From: Maratus speciosus
Taxonomy: Eukaryota; Arthropoda; Arachnida; Araneae; Salticidae
Length of the DNA: 64,000 bases
Direction: 5' to 3'
NCBI GenBank assembly: GCA_963932465.1
Contig: OZ010800.1
Location: forward strand, 33,544,852 to 33,608,851
A program made the translations under genes and the position numbers. The notes below the pieces were generated by a model that was given only the letters and a program-made list of their open reading frames with translations, had not been told where the DNA came from and did not search any database. Shown piece by piece: positions 24,500 through 36,390 of the stretch; position 1 is the first letter of the stretch; the number at the start of each line of letters is the position of its first letter.

Positions 24500-24870
24500 C
24501 AATATTGTTTAATGGTACACAAAATACGAACTTTAATAAGCTAAAAGTTGATTTCTACGTTTCGAGCTGTTTCTACAGCCGTCTTCAGGAAAATATGATG
24601 GTAATAAGGCTCAAAGTTCAGAGATGAAAGCTTCCTGTGCAAGAAATAATTAGTCGAAATAAAAATATTGATGATTTGAATATAAAAATGTAGTGTTGCC
24701 ATCTACTGAAAATAAATAATTATTAATGAACTGACATCAAAGAAATTAAACAGGTCGATTAAAGAAACCACGCGTGCCGAATCTAGACATGAGGGACAAA
24801 ACCACGTTCAACTGAGTTTTCAATCAAGTTTTGGCAACATAATACAAGTTTCAGCTGAAATATTGTAAAT
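24500..24870 (-). mobile_element. Penelope-like terminal fragment
   Basis: The region surrounds a hammerhead-like core and its layout resembles the terminal repeats of Penelope-like retroelements, which are known to carry hammerhead motifs. No reverse transcriptase or GIY-YIG domain is adjacent. The assignment depends on the ribozyme call. Confidence 0.35.
24550..24588 (-). ncRNA. Hammerhead-ribozyme-like core
   Basis: On the minus strand the sequence reads CTGAAGA (24582-24588), then a hairpin with a 6-bp stem including one G-U pair and an AGAA loop, then GAAA (24560-24563) followed by CGTAG. CTGANGA, stem II and GAAA in this order form the conserved hammerhead core. Stem III and stem I were not convincingly resolved, so activity is unknown. 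Confidence 0.45.
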
Positions 24871-25012
24871 GGATGGAGAACTATGACTTTATGATATTAT
24901 GCCAGATTTTTGGGATATTATAGGATAAATTATCGTTACAAGGTTTATCTTCACGTGCAATGATTTCAACTGATTCACTAATTTTACTTTCAAAGGGGTT
25001 ATTGCAGGGAAC

Positions 25013-25088
25013 TATAATTTTTGCTTCAGCAAAGTTAATATGTATAAGTGAAGTCTGCCATATTAACTTTGCTGAAGCAAAAATTATA
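25013..25088. repeat. Perfect 30-bp hairpin abutting right arm
   Basis: Arms 25013-25042 and 25059-25088 are perfect reverse complements around a 16-base loop (25043-25058); the core is TTTGCTTCAGCAAAGTTAA. The hairpin ends exactly where homology to the left foldback arm begins (25089). Confidence 0.95.
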
Positions 25089-28000
25089 TCATACCAAAAA
25101 AATTAAGAATTGGCGCCCCACTCTGCTTAACTTCTACCAAGACGAGGCGGACTGAAATATTCGTATTGTACTAATCGGTATGTTTATGTGCCAAAATTTC
25201 AAGCCGTACCTCGATGACGTAATAGTACTGTCAAAATGGGAAATTGGCGCCCCGTTCCCCTCGCTTTGTACCAAGTTACGCCGAATCAGTCATTTCTCAC
25301 TTACTACTAATGAGATTTTCGTAAACCCTTAAATCACGCTGGAAGTCGATACGAATTAATATATATGGCAATGTAATGTAAAATACTATGTTTATAGGTT
25401 TTTCATTTGTACAAGAGTTCTCGCCCCGCTCTGATCATCTCCTACCAAGATATGACGAGGCAGACTGAAATATTCGTATCGTACTAATCGGAATGTTTAA
25501 TATTTAATGTAAAATACTATGTTTATAGGGTTTTCATTTGTACATTATGACGTATTTTTTTGTTATAGATTTTAGTCTGCCGGGGGTTTCTACCAGGATA
25601 TGCGCAGGCAGACCAAAATATTCTTAAAAGACTATTTTTCACCTTTAATTTGGCACCGGTTTCATCAAGTAACTCGATGACGTGATAGTGATGCCAAAAT
25701 GACGAGTTGGCGCCCGCTGCTGCACCTATCGTGCCAAGAAATGTCGAGGCAGTCCGGTCATTCCTTAATGTACGCCTGAAAATCTTGTCCTGCAACATGA
25801 TTTCATCCCGTAACTCGATGACGTGATTATACCGCAAAAATTAAAAATTGGCGCCCAGCTCTACTCGTCTCGTACCAAGATATGACGAGGCAGAGTGAAA
25901 TAATCTCATTGTACTGATATGCTCCTTTAATGTGCAAAATTTTAAAGTCGTAGCTCGATGATGTGATTATACCGACAAAATTAAAAATTGGCGCCCCGCT
26001 CTGACCATCTCCTACCAAGTTATGACGAGGCAGACTGAAATATTCGTATCGTACTAATCGGAATGTTTAATGTTTAATGTAAAATACTATGTTTATAGGG
26101 TTTTCATTTATATATTATGACGTATTTTTTTGTTATAGATTTTAGGCTGCCGGGGGTTTCTACCAGGATATGCGCAGGCAGACCAAAATATTCTTAAAAG
26201 ACCTTTTTTAACCTTTAATTTGGCACCGGTTTTATCCCGTAACTCGATGACGTGATATTGACGCCAAAATGACGAGTTGGCGCCCGCTGCTGCGCCTATC
26301 GTGCCAAGAAATGTCGAGGCAGACCGGTCATTCCTTAATGTGCGCCTAAAAATCTTGTCCTGCATCATGATATCATCCCGTTACTCGATGACGTGATTAT
26401 ACCTCAAAAATTAAAAATTTGGCGCCCCGCTCTGCTCGTCTCGTACCAAGATATGACGAGGCAGAGTGAAATAATCTCATTGTACTGATATGCTCATTTA
26501 ATGTGCAAAATTTTAGAGTCGTAGCTCGATGAGGTGATTATACCGCCAAAATTAAATTTGGCGCCCCGCTCTGATCATCTCCTACCAAGATATGACGAGG
26601 CAGACTGAAATATTCGTATCGTACTAATCGGAATGTTTAATGTTTAATGTAAAATACTATGTTTATAGGGTTTTCATTTATATATTATGGCGTATTTTTT
26701 TGTTAAGATTTTAGTCTGCCGGGGGTTTGTACCAGGATATGCGCAGGCAGACCAAAATATTCTTAAAAGACTATTTTTCACCTTTAATTTGGCATCGGTT
26801 TCATCCCGTAACTCGATGACGTGATAGTGACGCCAAAATGACGATTTGGCGCCCGCTGCTGCGCCTATTGTGCCAAGAAATGTCGAGACAGACCGGTCAT
26901 TACTTAATGTGCGCCTAAAAATCTTGTCCTGCATCATGATTTCATCCCGTTACTCGATGACGTGATTATACCGCAAAAATTAAAAATTGGCGCCCCGCTC
27001 TGCTCGTCTCGTACCAAGATATGACGAGGCAGAGTGAAATAATCTCATTGTACTGATATGCTCCTTTAATGTGCAAAATTTTAGAGTCGTAGCTCGATGA
27101 GGTGATTATACCGCCAAAATTAAATTTGGCGCCCCGCTCTGATCATCTCCTACCAAGATATGACGAGGCAGACTGAAATATTCGTATCGTACTAATCGGA
27201 ATGTTTAATGTTTAATGTAAAATACTGTGTTTATAGGGTTTTCATTTGTACATTATGACGTATTTTTTTGTTATAGATTTTAATCTGCCGATGGTTTCTA
27301 CCAGGATATGCGCAGGCAGACCAAAATATTCTTAAAACACTATTTTTCACCTCTAATTTGGCACCGGTTTCATCCCGTAACTCGATGACGTGATAGTGAC
27401 GCCAAAATGACGAGTTGGCGCCCGCTGCTGCGCCTATCGTACCAAGAAATGTCGAAGCAGATCGGTCATTCCTTAATGTACGCCTAAGAATCTTGTCCTG
27501 CATCATGATTTCATCCCGTAACTCGATGACGTGATTATACCGCAAAAATTAAAAATTGTCGCCCCGCTCTGCTCGTCTCGTACCAAGATATGACGAGGCA
27601 GACTGAAATATCCTCATTGTACTGATATGTTCCTTTAATGTGCAAAATTTTAAAATCGTAGCTCGATGAGGTGATTATACCGCCAAAATTAACAATTGTC
27701 GCCCCGCTCTGCTCATCTCCTACCAAGATATGATGAGGCAGACTGAAATATTCGTATTGTAATAATCGGTATGTTTCATTTGCCAAAATTTCAAGCCGTA
27801 ACTCGATGACGTAATAACACTGTGAAAATAACGAATTGGCGCCCCGTTCTTCACGCTTTGTACCAAGTTATGCCAAATCAGTCTTTTCCTCCCGTACTCT
27901 TAATAAGCTTTTCCTAAACCCTTAATTCATCTTGAAAGTCGATATGAAGTAGTATATATGGCAATGTAATGTAAAATACTATGTTTATGGGGTTTTCATT

Positions 28001-28157
28001 TGTACACGAGTTGGTGCCCGCTGCTGCGCCTATCGTACCAAGAAATGTCGAGGCAGACCAGTCATTCCTTTATCAACTCCTAAAAATCTTGTCCTGCATC
28101 ATGATTTCACCCTGTGACTCGATGACGTAGTTATTCGTGTCGCCGTCGCCCGGTGTA
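25089..28157 (-). repeat. Right arm of foldback structure
   Basis: It is the reverse complement of 19338-21838 but has one extra 570-bp unit: the CTTGTCCTGCA(A/T)CATGAT block recurs near 25786, 26355, 26924, 27493 and 28085. The outer end, read on the complement, is GGGCGACGGCGACACGAATA. Identity between the arms is high but not perfect. The outer end is followed directly by a GGCC-rich hAT-like element. Confidence 0.9.
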
Positions 28158-28611
28158 TTAGAGGTCTACATGGGCCAGTCGCGGGCCCGGCATGAGCCTA
28201 ACGAAAGTTACCTTGGTCCGACCGGTGTAAAAATTAAAAGTTCGGACCAAGCCCGGCCCGGCCCGGTCCGATCTGGACCGACTCAATTTCCACAAAAATT
28301 TCAAATTTTTCTTAACATATAATTAAGTTTCCTTTAAAGAATACTGCACACATATTTATGGGATAATTTTACAGTATACTTTAAAATTTCGATGTGTTCG
28401 CAAGACAGAATATACACAATACCAACATTAATGTTTACTTAGATTCTTAGACGTTTCAACGTTCAAATAAGGATTCATTAAAAAATTAACGTAGTTTAGA
28501 AGAAAAGAAAACTAGTATGTTGTGGTCATCACAAAACTTTCTTCTATATAAATCACGTCAATTTCACACCTTTGTGTGTACCTTTAAATAGTACAAGAAA
28601 TAACAACGATT

Positions 28612-29400
28612 TAGCACCAATTCATATCAAAGTATATCTGAATTTGAAGTTGGATGAAAATTCGTGCATTAGTTCTTGAGATAGAGCTATAGCGGAAATT
28701 CCGAAAAAATGTAGCATATCAGCGCCACCTGTTGAGCGATTTACACTAAAAGTAAACAGCACTAAACTATACTAAGGTATAACTGAATCTGAAGTTTGTT
28801 GAAAATCCAAGCATTAGTTCTTGAGAAAAAGCTATTGCGGAAATCGCAAAAATACAGCATAGCAGTGCCACCTGTTGAGCGATTTACACCAAAAATTAAA
28901 CAGTACTAATTTATACGTCAATTCATGTCAAGGACTAACTAAATCTGAAGTTTGATGAAAATCCATGCAATAGTTCTTGAGATACAGCTCTTGTGGAAAT
29001 CGTGCAACCTATTGGCGATTTACACCAAAAATTAAACAGCACTAATTTATATCAGGGACTAACTGAATCTGAAGTTTGATGAAAATTCGTGCATTTTTTC
29101 TTGAGTTGGAGCTATTGCGATAATCATGAACAATGTAGCATACCAGCGCCACCTGTTGGGCGATTTTCACAAAAAAGTAATCAGCACCAAACTATATCTT
29201 GGACTAACTGAATCTGAAGTTTTATCAAAATCCGTGCAGTAGTTCTTGAGATATAGCTATTGCAGAAATCGTGAAAAATGCCGCATAGCAGCGCCACCTG
29301 ATGGGTGATTTTCACCAAAAACTAATCAGGTCCAGTTCATATCAAGGTCTAACTAAATATGAAGTTTTGTGAAATTCCGTGCATTATTTCTTGAGATAGA
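28612..29400 (+). repeat. 143-bp tandem repeat, six units
   Basis: Units centred on TGAAGTTTGATGAAAAT(C/T)C and AGTTCTTGAGATA(G/C)AGCT recur near 28640, 28788, 28942, 29066, 29212 and 29358. Between them lie GCGCCACCTGTTG and CGATTTACACC boxes. The unit near 29000 has an internal deletion that shortens it. Confidence 0.85.
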
Positions 29401-29404
29401 GCGC

Positions 29405-29515
29405 CCACAAAATTTTTGTCACATACAGACTCACAGACAGAGTGACAGAATGACAGAGTGACAGAGTGACAGAGTGACAGAGTGACAGACAGACTCACAG
29501 ACAGACATTTTCTAA
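29405..29515 (+). repeat. (GTGACAGA)n and GACAGACA microsatellite
   Basis: At least five GTGACAGA-type units (29444-29490) lie between GACTCACAGACAGA blocks. The last 143-bp unit runs straight into it. The minus-strand frame here (a VTLS/CHSV repeat) is a product of the microsatellite. Confidence 0.9.
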
Positions 29516-30704
29516 AAACCATCAAATCGTGTTCTGGGCATTCTAAAACGTATAAATCCGTTGAAAACCGTAAGTCGAAATTTTTCACGAATCCAATACT
29601 TTCTTCTTGTAAAGATAGAAGAAAGTAAAAAAGGAGGGTTAAAAACATCATAACTTTTGAAGCTTTATACTAAAAAATGGATTTGTGAAAATATTTCTCT
29701 GTCATTTACTAAGGCTTTTCTCAAATCCAAAGGAGCTACTTTCTGACGCATTTCTGAATCATTTCTTTTTGGAAACGCATAAAATTGGCAATAGTTCTTA
29801 ATCAGAAATTATGTAATAGAATGACATTATTAATTTTTTGATAAAAGCAATATATCTTTGTGAAAATACTGTCAAAGTTAGCCTTTTGAATCAAGTTTGC
29901 GGAAGCGACAGGACGGGGAAGGAGAAAAACCTACAACCAACTGACAAGAATCTCTCATAACTCGACAAGCAATTTATTTATCAAAAATGGAAAACACTAT
30001 TCGATTCCAAATCCCTTCAATAGTCAGGTTTGTCAATTTTATGCCTTTACAGTTAAAAATGAGTCTGAAAATGTGTCAAAGTTTCGCGTTGTTGAGCAGT
30101 GAATTTGAGAACCACCTTAAGGTATATTTCCAAAAATTACGTTAACAGAAGTTCATTGTCGCTATTAATACTTTCACAAAACATATTGCCTGCCCTACGC
30201 ATTCTGAGAACAATTAAATCCAGTTCCGGCCCGGATAGACAATGAAAAAAAAAATGCAAGCCTGATCTCGGTCTGGCACGAGTCTGCTGAAAAAACTTAA
30301 GCCCAGATCAGACACCATGTAACAGTCCGATGTCGAAGTCTACGCTGGACTGTGTTACATTTCTGTATTGATCTTTTCAAACTAGCATCGGCTCGTGACG
30401 CACATTTTGTACTTATTCATTCTGGCGAAAGTCATATTACTAGAAAATAGCTCAGATTTTATCCGTTTTCCTAAATTTTCATATCGGGCCTACTGGCCGG
30501 ATAATTTTTTTTATCGACTCGGCCCGGCCCGTTTACTTTGTTTGTCGGTCCGGACCGGCCCATTGAAATAAAGTCCCAATTCTTTCGGCCCGACCCGGCC
30601 CGACCCGGCCCGGCCCGTTTGGAAATTCGCCTTCATTTCGCCGATCCGGCCCGGAGAGCGGGGCGGACCGGGTACGGGCAAGCCCGGGCCCGTGCAGACC
30701 TCAA

Positions 30705-33158
30705 CCTGTTATCCCTATCTGATTTTAATTGTTATATTGATTTTGATGAATGGAGTTTTATTTTTACAAGCGTAACTAAATAACTGCATACCGGGGCCGT
30801 TCGTACACCAACTCGCATATTTTCAACAGACGCAAATTTGTCTCTTAATGTAAACTGTAAAGATTCGAATGCATAGCGTATAAATGTTAGTATAGAATGG
30901 AGGTACTCGAATCATACATTTAAGATAGATACTTTTATTCACGTAAATATAAATATCGGCATTCCTCAATTAATTAAAAGTATATATAAAAAGTAATTAA
31001 AAAACGTGTGTACTTGAGCAGTCATGGAAGACACGCTAGAACAAACTAATAAACAGTAGATCGAACTAATAAACGTTAAAGTTTCTTTTAATATTACCGC
31101 AGTTGCTGTGCCTATCGGATAGTGGGCTTAAATTGACCAGAGGCTGGTCTTCACAATCTTTTGGGTAGAGATCGTTACCTGAAGCTCCAAAGTTAGTCTC
31201 CGTTTAGAAAGGAAGAGTGCTCACTATCATTGTAAAGCAATAAAATGTGGTTCTGAACAAAAGGATAGGGAATTCAACAATGGGTTCAACAATGAAAGGG
31301 AGATAAAGAGATTAGCTCGAACTTCTCGTTTTTGCAGGATGTTGCAGGACGTCCAGAACTTTCCCTGTAAAGCCTTAATAGATGAAAAACGCCGCGTAAC
31401 CACAAGAAAGCGCTGCCTGACCAGAACAAAAAGACCGCGAGTAGACTGATACGTCTATCTGGAGCTTTAAAGTGCTTCTTCAAACCACAACTCTAACGAG
31501 TGAAAATAAATTAAAGAGCTTTACGAGATACTCTACTCCGATGAACTTATAATCCTCTCTCCTTCTTCTCAGCATCTTTTTCCGTTTCTACTTCTGAGCT
31601 GGGAGAGAAGGGAGGAGAGTCTCAGCGCTGTTGCTCTCTGAGCTTTCGTTGCTTTGCAGGAGAAAAGGCAACTCCCGCTAGCTGATTCATTCGACTTTGT
31701 TCTTAGGGAGGCAACCTGTTGCGAGCAATAAGTTTTTCAATGCCAGATCGAATTTCGCACTTGGAGGTGATTTGATGATTAATTTATGCGTTCCTTAAGG
31801 AGGTCCGGGACACATTTTAAAATAATTTTTATTTATTGAGTTAATTTTTTAGATTTCTTTTCATGGTTGGTTAACCATGTCATTTGTAAACAAAATCACA
31901 TGGTAAAACATCTCATAATTAAAATAATAATAATAATAATAATAATTTGAAATTTATTAGAAAAGTGGGGTAATTTAAAATCGCTATAACTCAAAATAAT
32001 ATTTGTAGGGTTAATTTTTTTTAAAAAATAAACAGAAATATATAAGATTTAAGTTTAATTCATAATTTTTAAAAATATTAATTATTTAAAAAAATAAAAA
32101 TATTTAAAGTAAAAATTAAAAAAATGATGCAGTGACTATTTAAAAAAAATCATATTTTCAAAAGTAAATATTTTTTCAAATTTGCTGATTCAAAATTAAA
32201 GTAAAACACTTTAAAAGTACATGTTCCAAGTTTGAACCATTTATCTTTAACGGATGTTGACTTATAACAATTTAAATACGCGAAATAGTGAAAAAACCCA
32301 TCATGAAGAAATACGTATTTTCACAAGAAGTCGTTTCCATGACAACCATTGCATGAAAGGTAGATTTTGAAAACAAACCAAAACGAAAAAATAATATTTA
32401 CTGTAATGTAATAATATTTACTGTTAATTAAGATAGAAACATGATTTAAACGTCAATTTTAAGCAGAAAAAAACAGAGAAATGTATAATGCAATAAAAGT
32501 TTTTTAGAAAAATTAAAGGTTTTTGTGTCCCGGATACCCTCGACTTATTTCTAATGTCAAAGCTTTGTCTAAAACTGTCTGAAGCGTGATAAATTACGTT
32601 CTCTCTGATCTACGGAATCTCTGCTGGAGACCACCGTCGTGGAAACTCCTTCTCATGAGTTTCCTTCCATTAAAAATGAGTGAAAAGTGAAATTCTCCCG
32701 GCTATCTCCTCGTATAGGAAAAGATTTTCGTAGCTGAAAGTCATGGAAACCACTAAGTACAGTTTAGGTACAAACATAAATCATTTATGGCAGTGGCTTA
32801 TGTAAAAAGAAATTTTGTGATTTGCATTTCCTATCTAGAACATCTATACCTTATGTAATAAAATTTAAGACGAAATAATAACATAATAAAAAATATATTT
32901 ATATTTACACACTTTAAATACAAACCAATTAAATTGAAAATAAAATAGAAATACATTATAGGAAAAGGTCTGCCTTGGTTCGTCAGAAGCTTTTCCATAA
33001 ACGTCCCCTCATTTGAGTTATCCTTTCCTTGTCTTGCTTAAGGTCTTAATTTCGGCGGGATTTTTTTTTCTCTCATTCTGACAATGGTTACACGATTTTA
33101 CGTATTTTCTAACATCTCTAAGCACATTGAACTTTCTGGTAATTTATTTAGAACTTCA
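30705..33158. other. Gene-free stretch, possible LTR relic
   Basis: No gene was recognised. The pyrimidine/purine-rich part at 31550-31740 and the block at 32580-32760 have the look of LTR or leader sequence of an LTR retrotransposon, but no terminal TG...CA pair, primer site or coding was found. A 65-aa minus frame at 31286-31483 has no recognised domain. (AAT)n lies at 31921-31946. Confidence 0.4.
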
Positions 33159-34123
33159 CTAGGGGGCTCGGCCCCCTACGAGCTACGCTCGCCAACCCCC
33201 GTCCAGACACCGCAGACTCTAAATGCTGAATGTGACTCTAAATGTGATCGGCTTTAAAAAGATTTCGAAAGATTGAATTAGAATGTAAAAAACAGTGGCG
33301 ATCTCCCTATAAACGGATTTGTATTCATTTCTCTTTGATTGGGGAAATTTTAACGCCAAATCCGTTGCGGTACTACTTGATTATTCCGTCGACTAATTTC
33401 GCCAAATTACATAAATCGCCAAACCACTCGCCAAATTATACAAATTGACAAAATTTTTATTTTAAATAACGAAAGAATATATAAATTAGTACAACATTAA
33501 TAAAAATACAAATAAAACGTCGAAATAAAAATAACTTGATGACGTAGACACGTGTAACAACATTTAAAAATAATCTAATATAAAAGGAATTGAACCAGAA
33601 TCTTTGTCTCCCGGTATTTTTTAACAAAGCGAAAAGAAAGTTCTTTTAAATGAGACATTTTAAATTAATCATTTTTAATCTGACGTAATTTTGACCAAAC
33701 TATTCTTTCTCTTTTTAATATTCACGTGAAAATACTTGCGTTAGAAACGAAATATAATTTGCGCTTTCCTAAGAAAAATAGTTGAAAAGTAACCTCTCAA
33801 AATATCAAATAAATGTCTAGCTCAATTTCTAAATTTAAACCGTTTTGCAATATTATTTTGTGTTCATTTTATGTAATAACTGTAATGTGACGTAAATATG
33901 ACGTAATTTCTCCTATTTAAGACTTCTAACGCATGTTAATAAATTTATTATTTTACAAATTCCTTTCTCTCTTAAAATTCACGTGTAATTATAGTTTTCA
34001 TGACGTAATTTTTAATAAGTTCCTGCTTTTTGTACATAATTATTTAATTCTAATTCCAAATGATTTTTTCTGTTTATAATAGTCACGTGTAAATAATTTT
34101 TTAATTTATTACACGTATAAATA

Positions 34124-36390
34124 TCTCCCTATTCTAAAAAAAAGTAACTACCGCCGCCGCCGCCAGTTTTGAATTTTTGGTGACCGAAGGTCTTTCTTCG
34201 TTAATATTAAAAAAACTGTTGCATAGAAAAATATGAAAATCGGTAGTTTTATAGAAAAATGTTTGATAAGCACGCTGATGCAGACAGTTTTCAAATCGAA
34301 TAATTATTTTAAGAGATATTTAATGCCAAAGTTAGACAAAATCGTTCCATTAAAAAAGTTTTATAGGAGCAAAAACTGTACATAGGAATTTAATCATTTT
34401 TAGATCATTTTATGCCTCAGAATTTCCCGGTGTGCAGATTGCAGTTAGTTTTTTAATTTGAATAATTTTTCGAGGTTTTATTTCTATTTTAAATTCAAAT
34501 TTTCAGCATTTCGAGAGATATTTTTTACAAATTTTAGAAAACTAGGGGGCTTGGCCCCCTACGAGCTACGCTCGCCAACCCCCGTCCAGACACCGCAGAC
34601 TCTAAATGCACGCTAATTTGATCGGCATTAAAAAGATTTCGAAAGATTGAATTATAATTTAAAAAACAGTGGCGATCTCCCTATAAACGAATTTCTATTC
34701 ATTTCTCTTTGATTGGGGAATTTTAACGCCAAATCTGCTGCGGTACTACTTGATTATCCTGTCGACCCATTTCGCCAAATTATATAAATCGCCAAACCAC
34801 TCGCCAAATTGTACAAATTGATATAACTTTTATTTTAAATAACGAAAGAACAAATAAATTCGTACAACATTAATAAAAACACAAATAAAACGTCGAAATA
34901 AAAATAACTTGATGACGTATACACGTGTAACAACATTTCAAAATAAGCTAATATAAAAGGAATTAAGTAAAGAGAGTCTTTGTCTCCTGGTATTTTTTAA
35001 CAAAGCGAAAAGAAAGTTCTTTTAAATGAGACATTTTAAATTAATTCTCAAAATATCAAATAAATGTCTAGCGCAATTTCTAAATTTAAAGTTTTTTGCA
35101 ATATTATTTTGTGTTCATTTTATGTAATAACTATAATGTGACGTAAATATGACGTAATTTCTCCTAAGACTTCTAACGCATGTTAATGAATTTATTATTT
35201 TACAATATCATTTCTCTTTTAAAATTCACGTGTATACTTTTTATGACGTAATTTTTAATAAGTTCTTGCTTTTTATACGTAATTATTTAATTCTAATTTG
35301 AAAGTTTTTTCCTGTTTATAATAGTCACGTGTAAATAAATTTTTAATTTGAAGCAAACATTATTGCTTGCGCTTTTTATACAGTTGGCAACAGTTTAAAT
35401 TAGTACAATTTTCTGAAATCTGTAAAAAATATCTCTAGAAATGCTGAAAATTTGAATTTAAAATAGAAATAAAACCTGAAAAAATGAGTCAAAATAAAAA
35501 AAATTAATGCAATCTGCACTCCGGCAAATTCTAACGCATAAAAGGATCTAAAAATGATTACACTGCCATGTATAGTTTTTGCTGCTATAAAACTTTTTTA
35601 GTGGAACGATTTTGTCCAACTTTAGCATTAAATAACTCTTAAAATAATTCTTCGATTTGAAAACTGTCTGCATCAGCGTGTTTATCAAACATTTCTGTAT
35701 AAAACCACCGATTTTCATATTTTTGTATGCATTATTTTTGTTAATATTGACGAAGAAAGGCCTCCGGTCACAAAAAAATCAAAACCGGCGGCGGCGGCGG
35801 TGACAGCGGTAGTTACTTTTTTTTTTAGAATAGAGAGATTGTATTAATTTAAACTGTTGCCAGCTGTATAAACAGTGCAAACAGTAATGTTTGCTTCAAA
35901 TTAAAAATTTATTTTACACGTGACTGTTATAAACAAAAAATATAAAAAGCAGGAACTCATTGAAAATTGCGTCATAAAAACTATAGTTACACGTGAATTT
36001 TAAATGAGAAAGAATATTGTAAAATAATAAATTCAGTAACATGCGTTAGAAGTCCTAAATAGGAGAATTTACGTCATATTACACTTATTAGGTAAAATGA
36101 ACAAAAAATAATATTGTAAAACAGTTTTAATTTAAAAATTGCGCGAGACATTTACTTGACATTTTAAGATGATCATAATATTTCATTTCTAACAAAAGTA
36201 TTTTGACGTGAATATTAAAAAGATAAAGAAAAGTTTGGTGAAAATTACGTCAGATTATAATTGTCAGATTCAAATTATAATTCAATTTTCCGAAAACTTT
36301 TTAAAGGCGATCAAATTAGCGTGCTGTTAGAGTCTGCGGTGTCTGAACGGGGGTTGACGAGCGTAGCTCGTAGGGGTCAGAGCCCCCTAG
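34124..36390 (+). mobile_element. Middle Helitron, opposite orientation
   Basis: Its 5' end TCTCCCTATTCTAAA starts at 34124 and its 3' end CTAG finishes at 36390, preceded by a GGGG/CCCC hairpin. It is inserted between A (34123) and T (36391) of the outer Helitron, in a GTATAAATA^TATATA site. It is itself split by 34542-35838; without that insert it is about 970 bp. Confidence 0.85.
34542..35838 (-). mobile_element. Innermost Helitron, 1297 bp
   Basis: On the minus strand the 5' TC lies at 35838 and the 3' CTAG at 34542. Flanks are A (34541) and T (35839). Joining the flanks restores AGAAAA^TTGTATTAATTT, which aligns with the uninterrupted sequence inside this element itself (near 35395-35415, reverse complement). 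This makes the boundaries exact and shows it is the youngest of the three. Confidence 0.9.

Larger units (their letters stand above)
28159..30704. mobile_element. GGCCC-rich hAT-like element
   Basis: The left end TAGAGGTCTACATGGGCC and the right-end complement TTGAGGTCTGCACGGGCC are inverted. GAGGTCTGCACGG-type ends followed by CCGGGCCC tracts fit a hAT-like family, but the flanks do not show a clear 8-bp duplication. GC-rich zones at 28185-28280 and 30525-30690 bracket an AT-rich interior with a 143-bp tandem repeat. Segment 30180-30450 is shared with 43560-43820. No transposase is seen. Confidence 0.5.

Noticed and set aside
28151..30712. 8-bp target duplication of the GGCC-rich element
   Set aside because: Flanks CGGTGTAT and CCTGTTAT agree at only about half of positions; not convincing.
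31000..32760. LTR and leader of an LTR retrotransposon
   Set aside because: Composition is suggestive only; no termini, primer-binding site or coding was identified.
34143..34170. (GCC)n CpG-island promoter
   Set aside because: The GCC/GGC tract is a fixed subterminal part of the Helitron family and recurs at the same place in the other copies.
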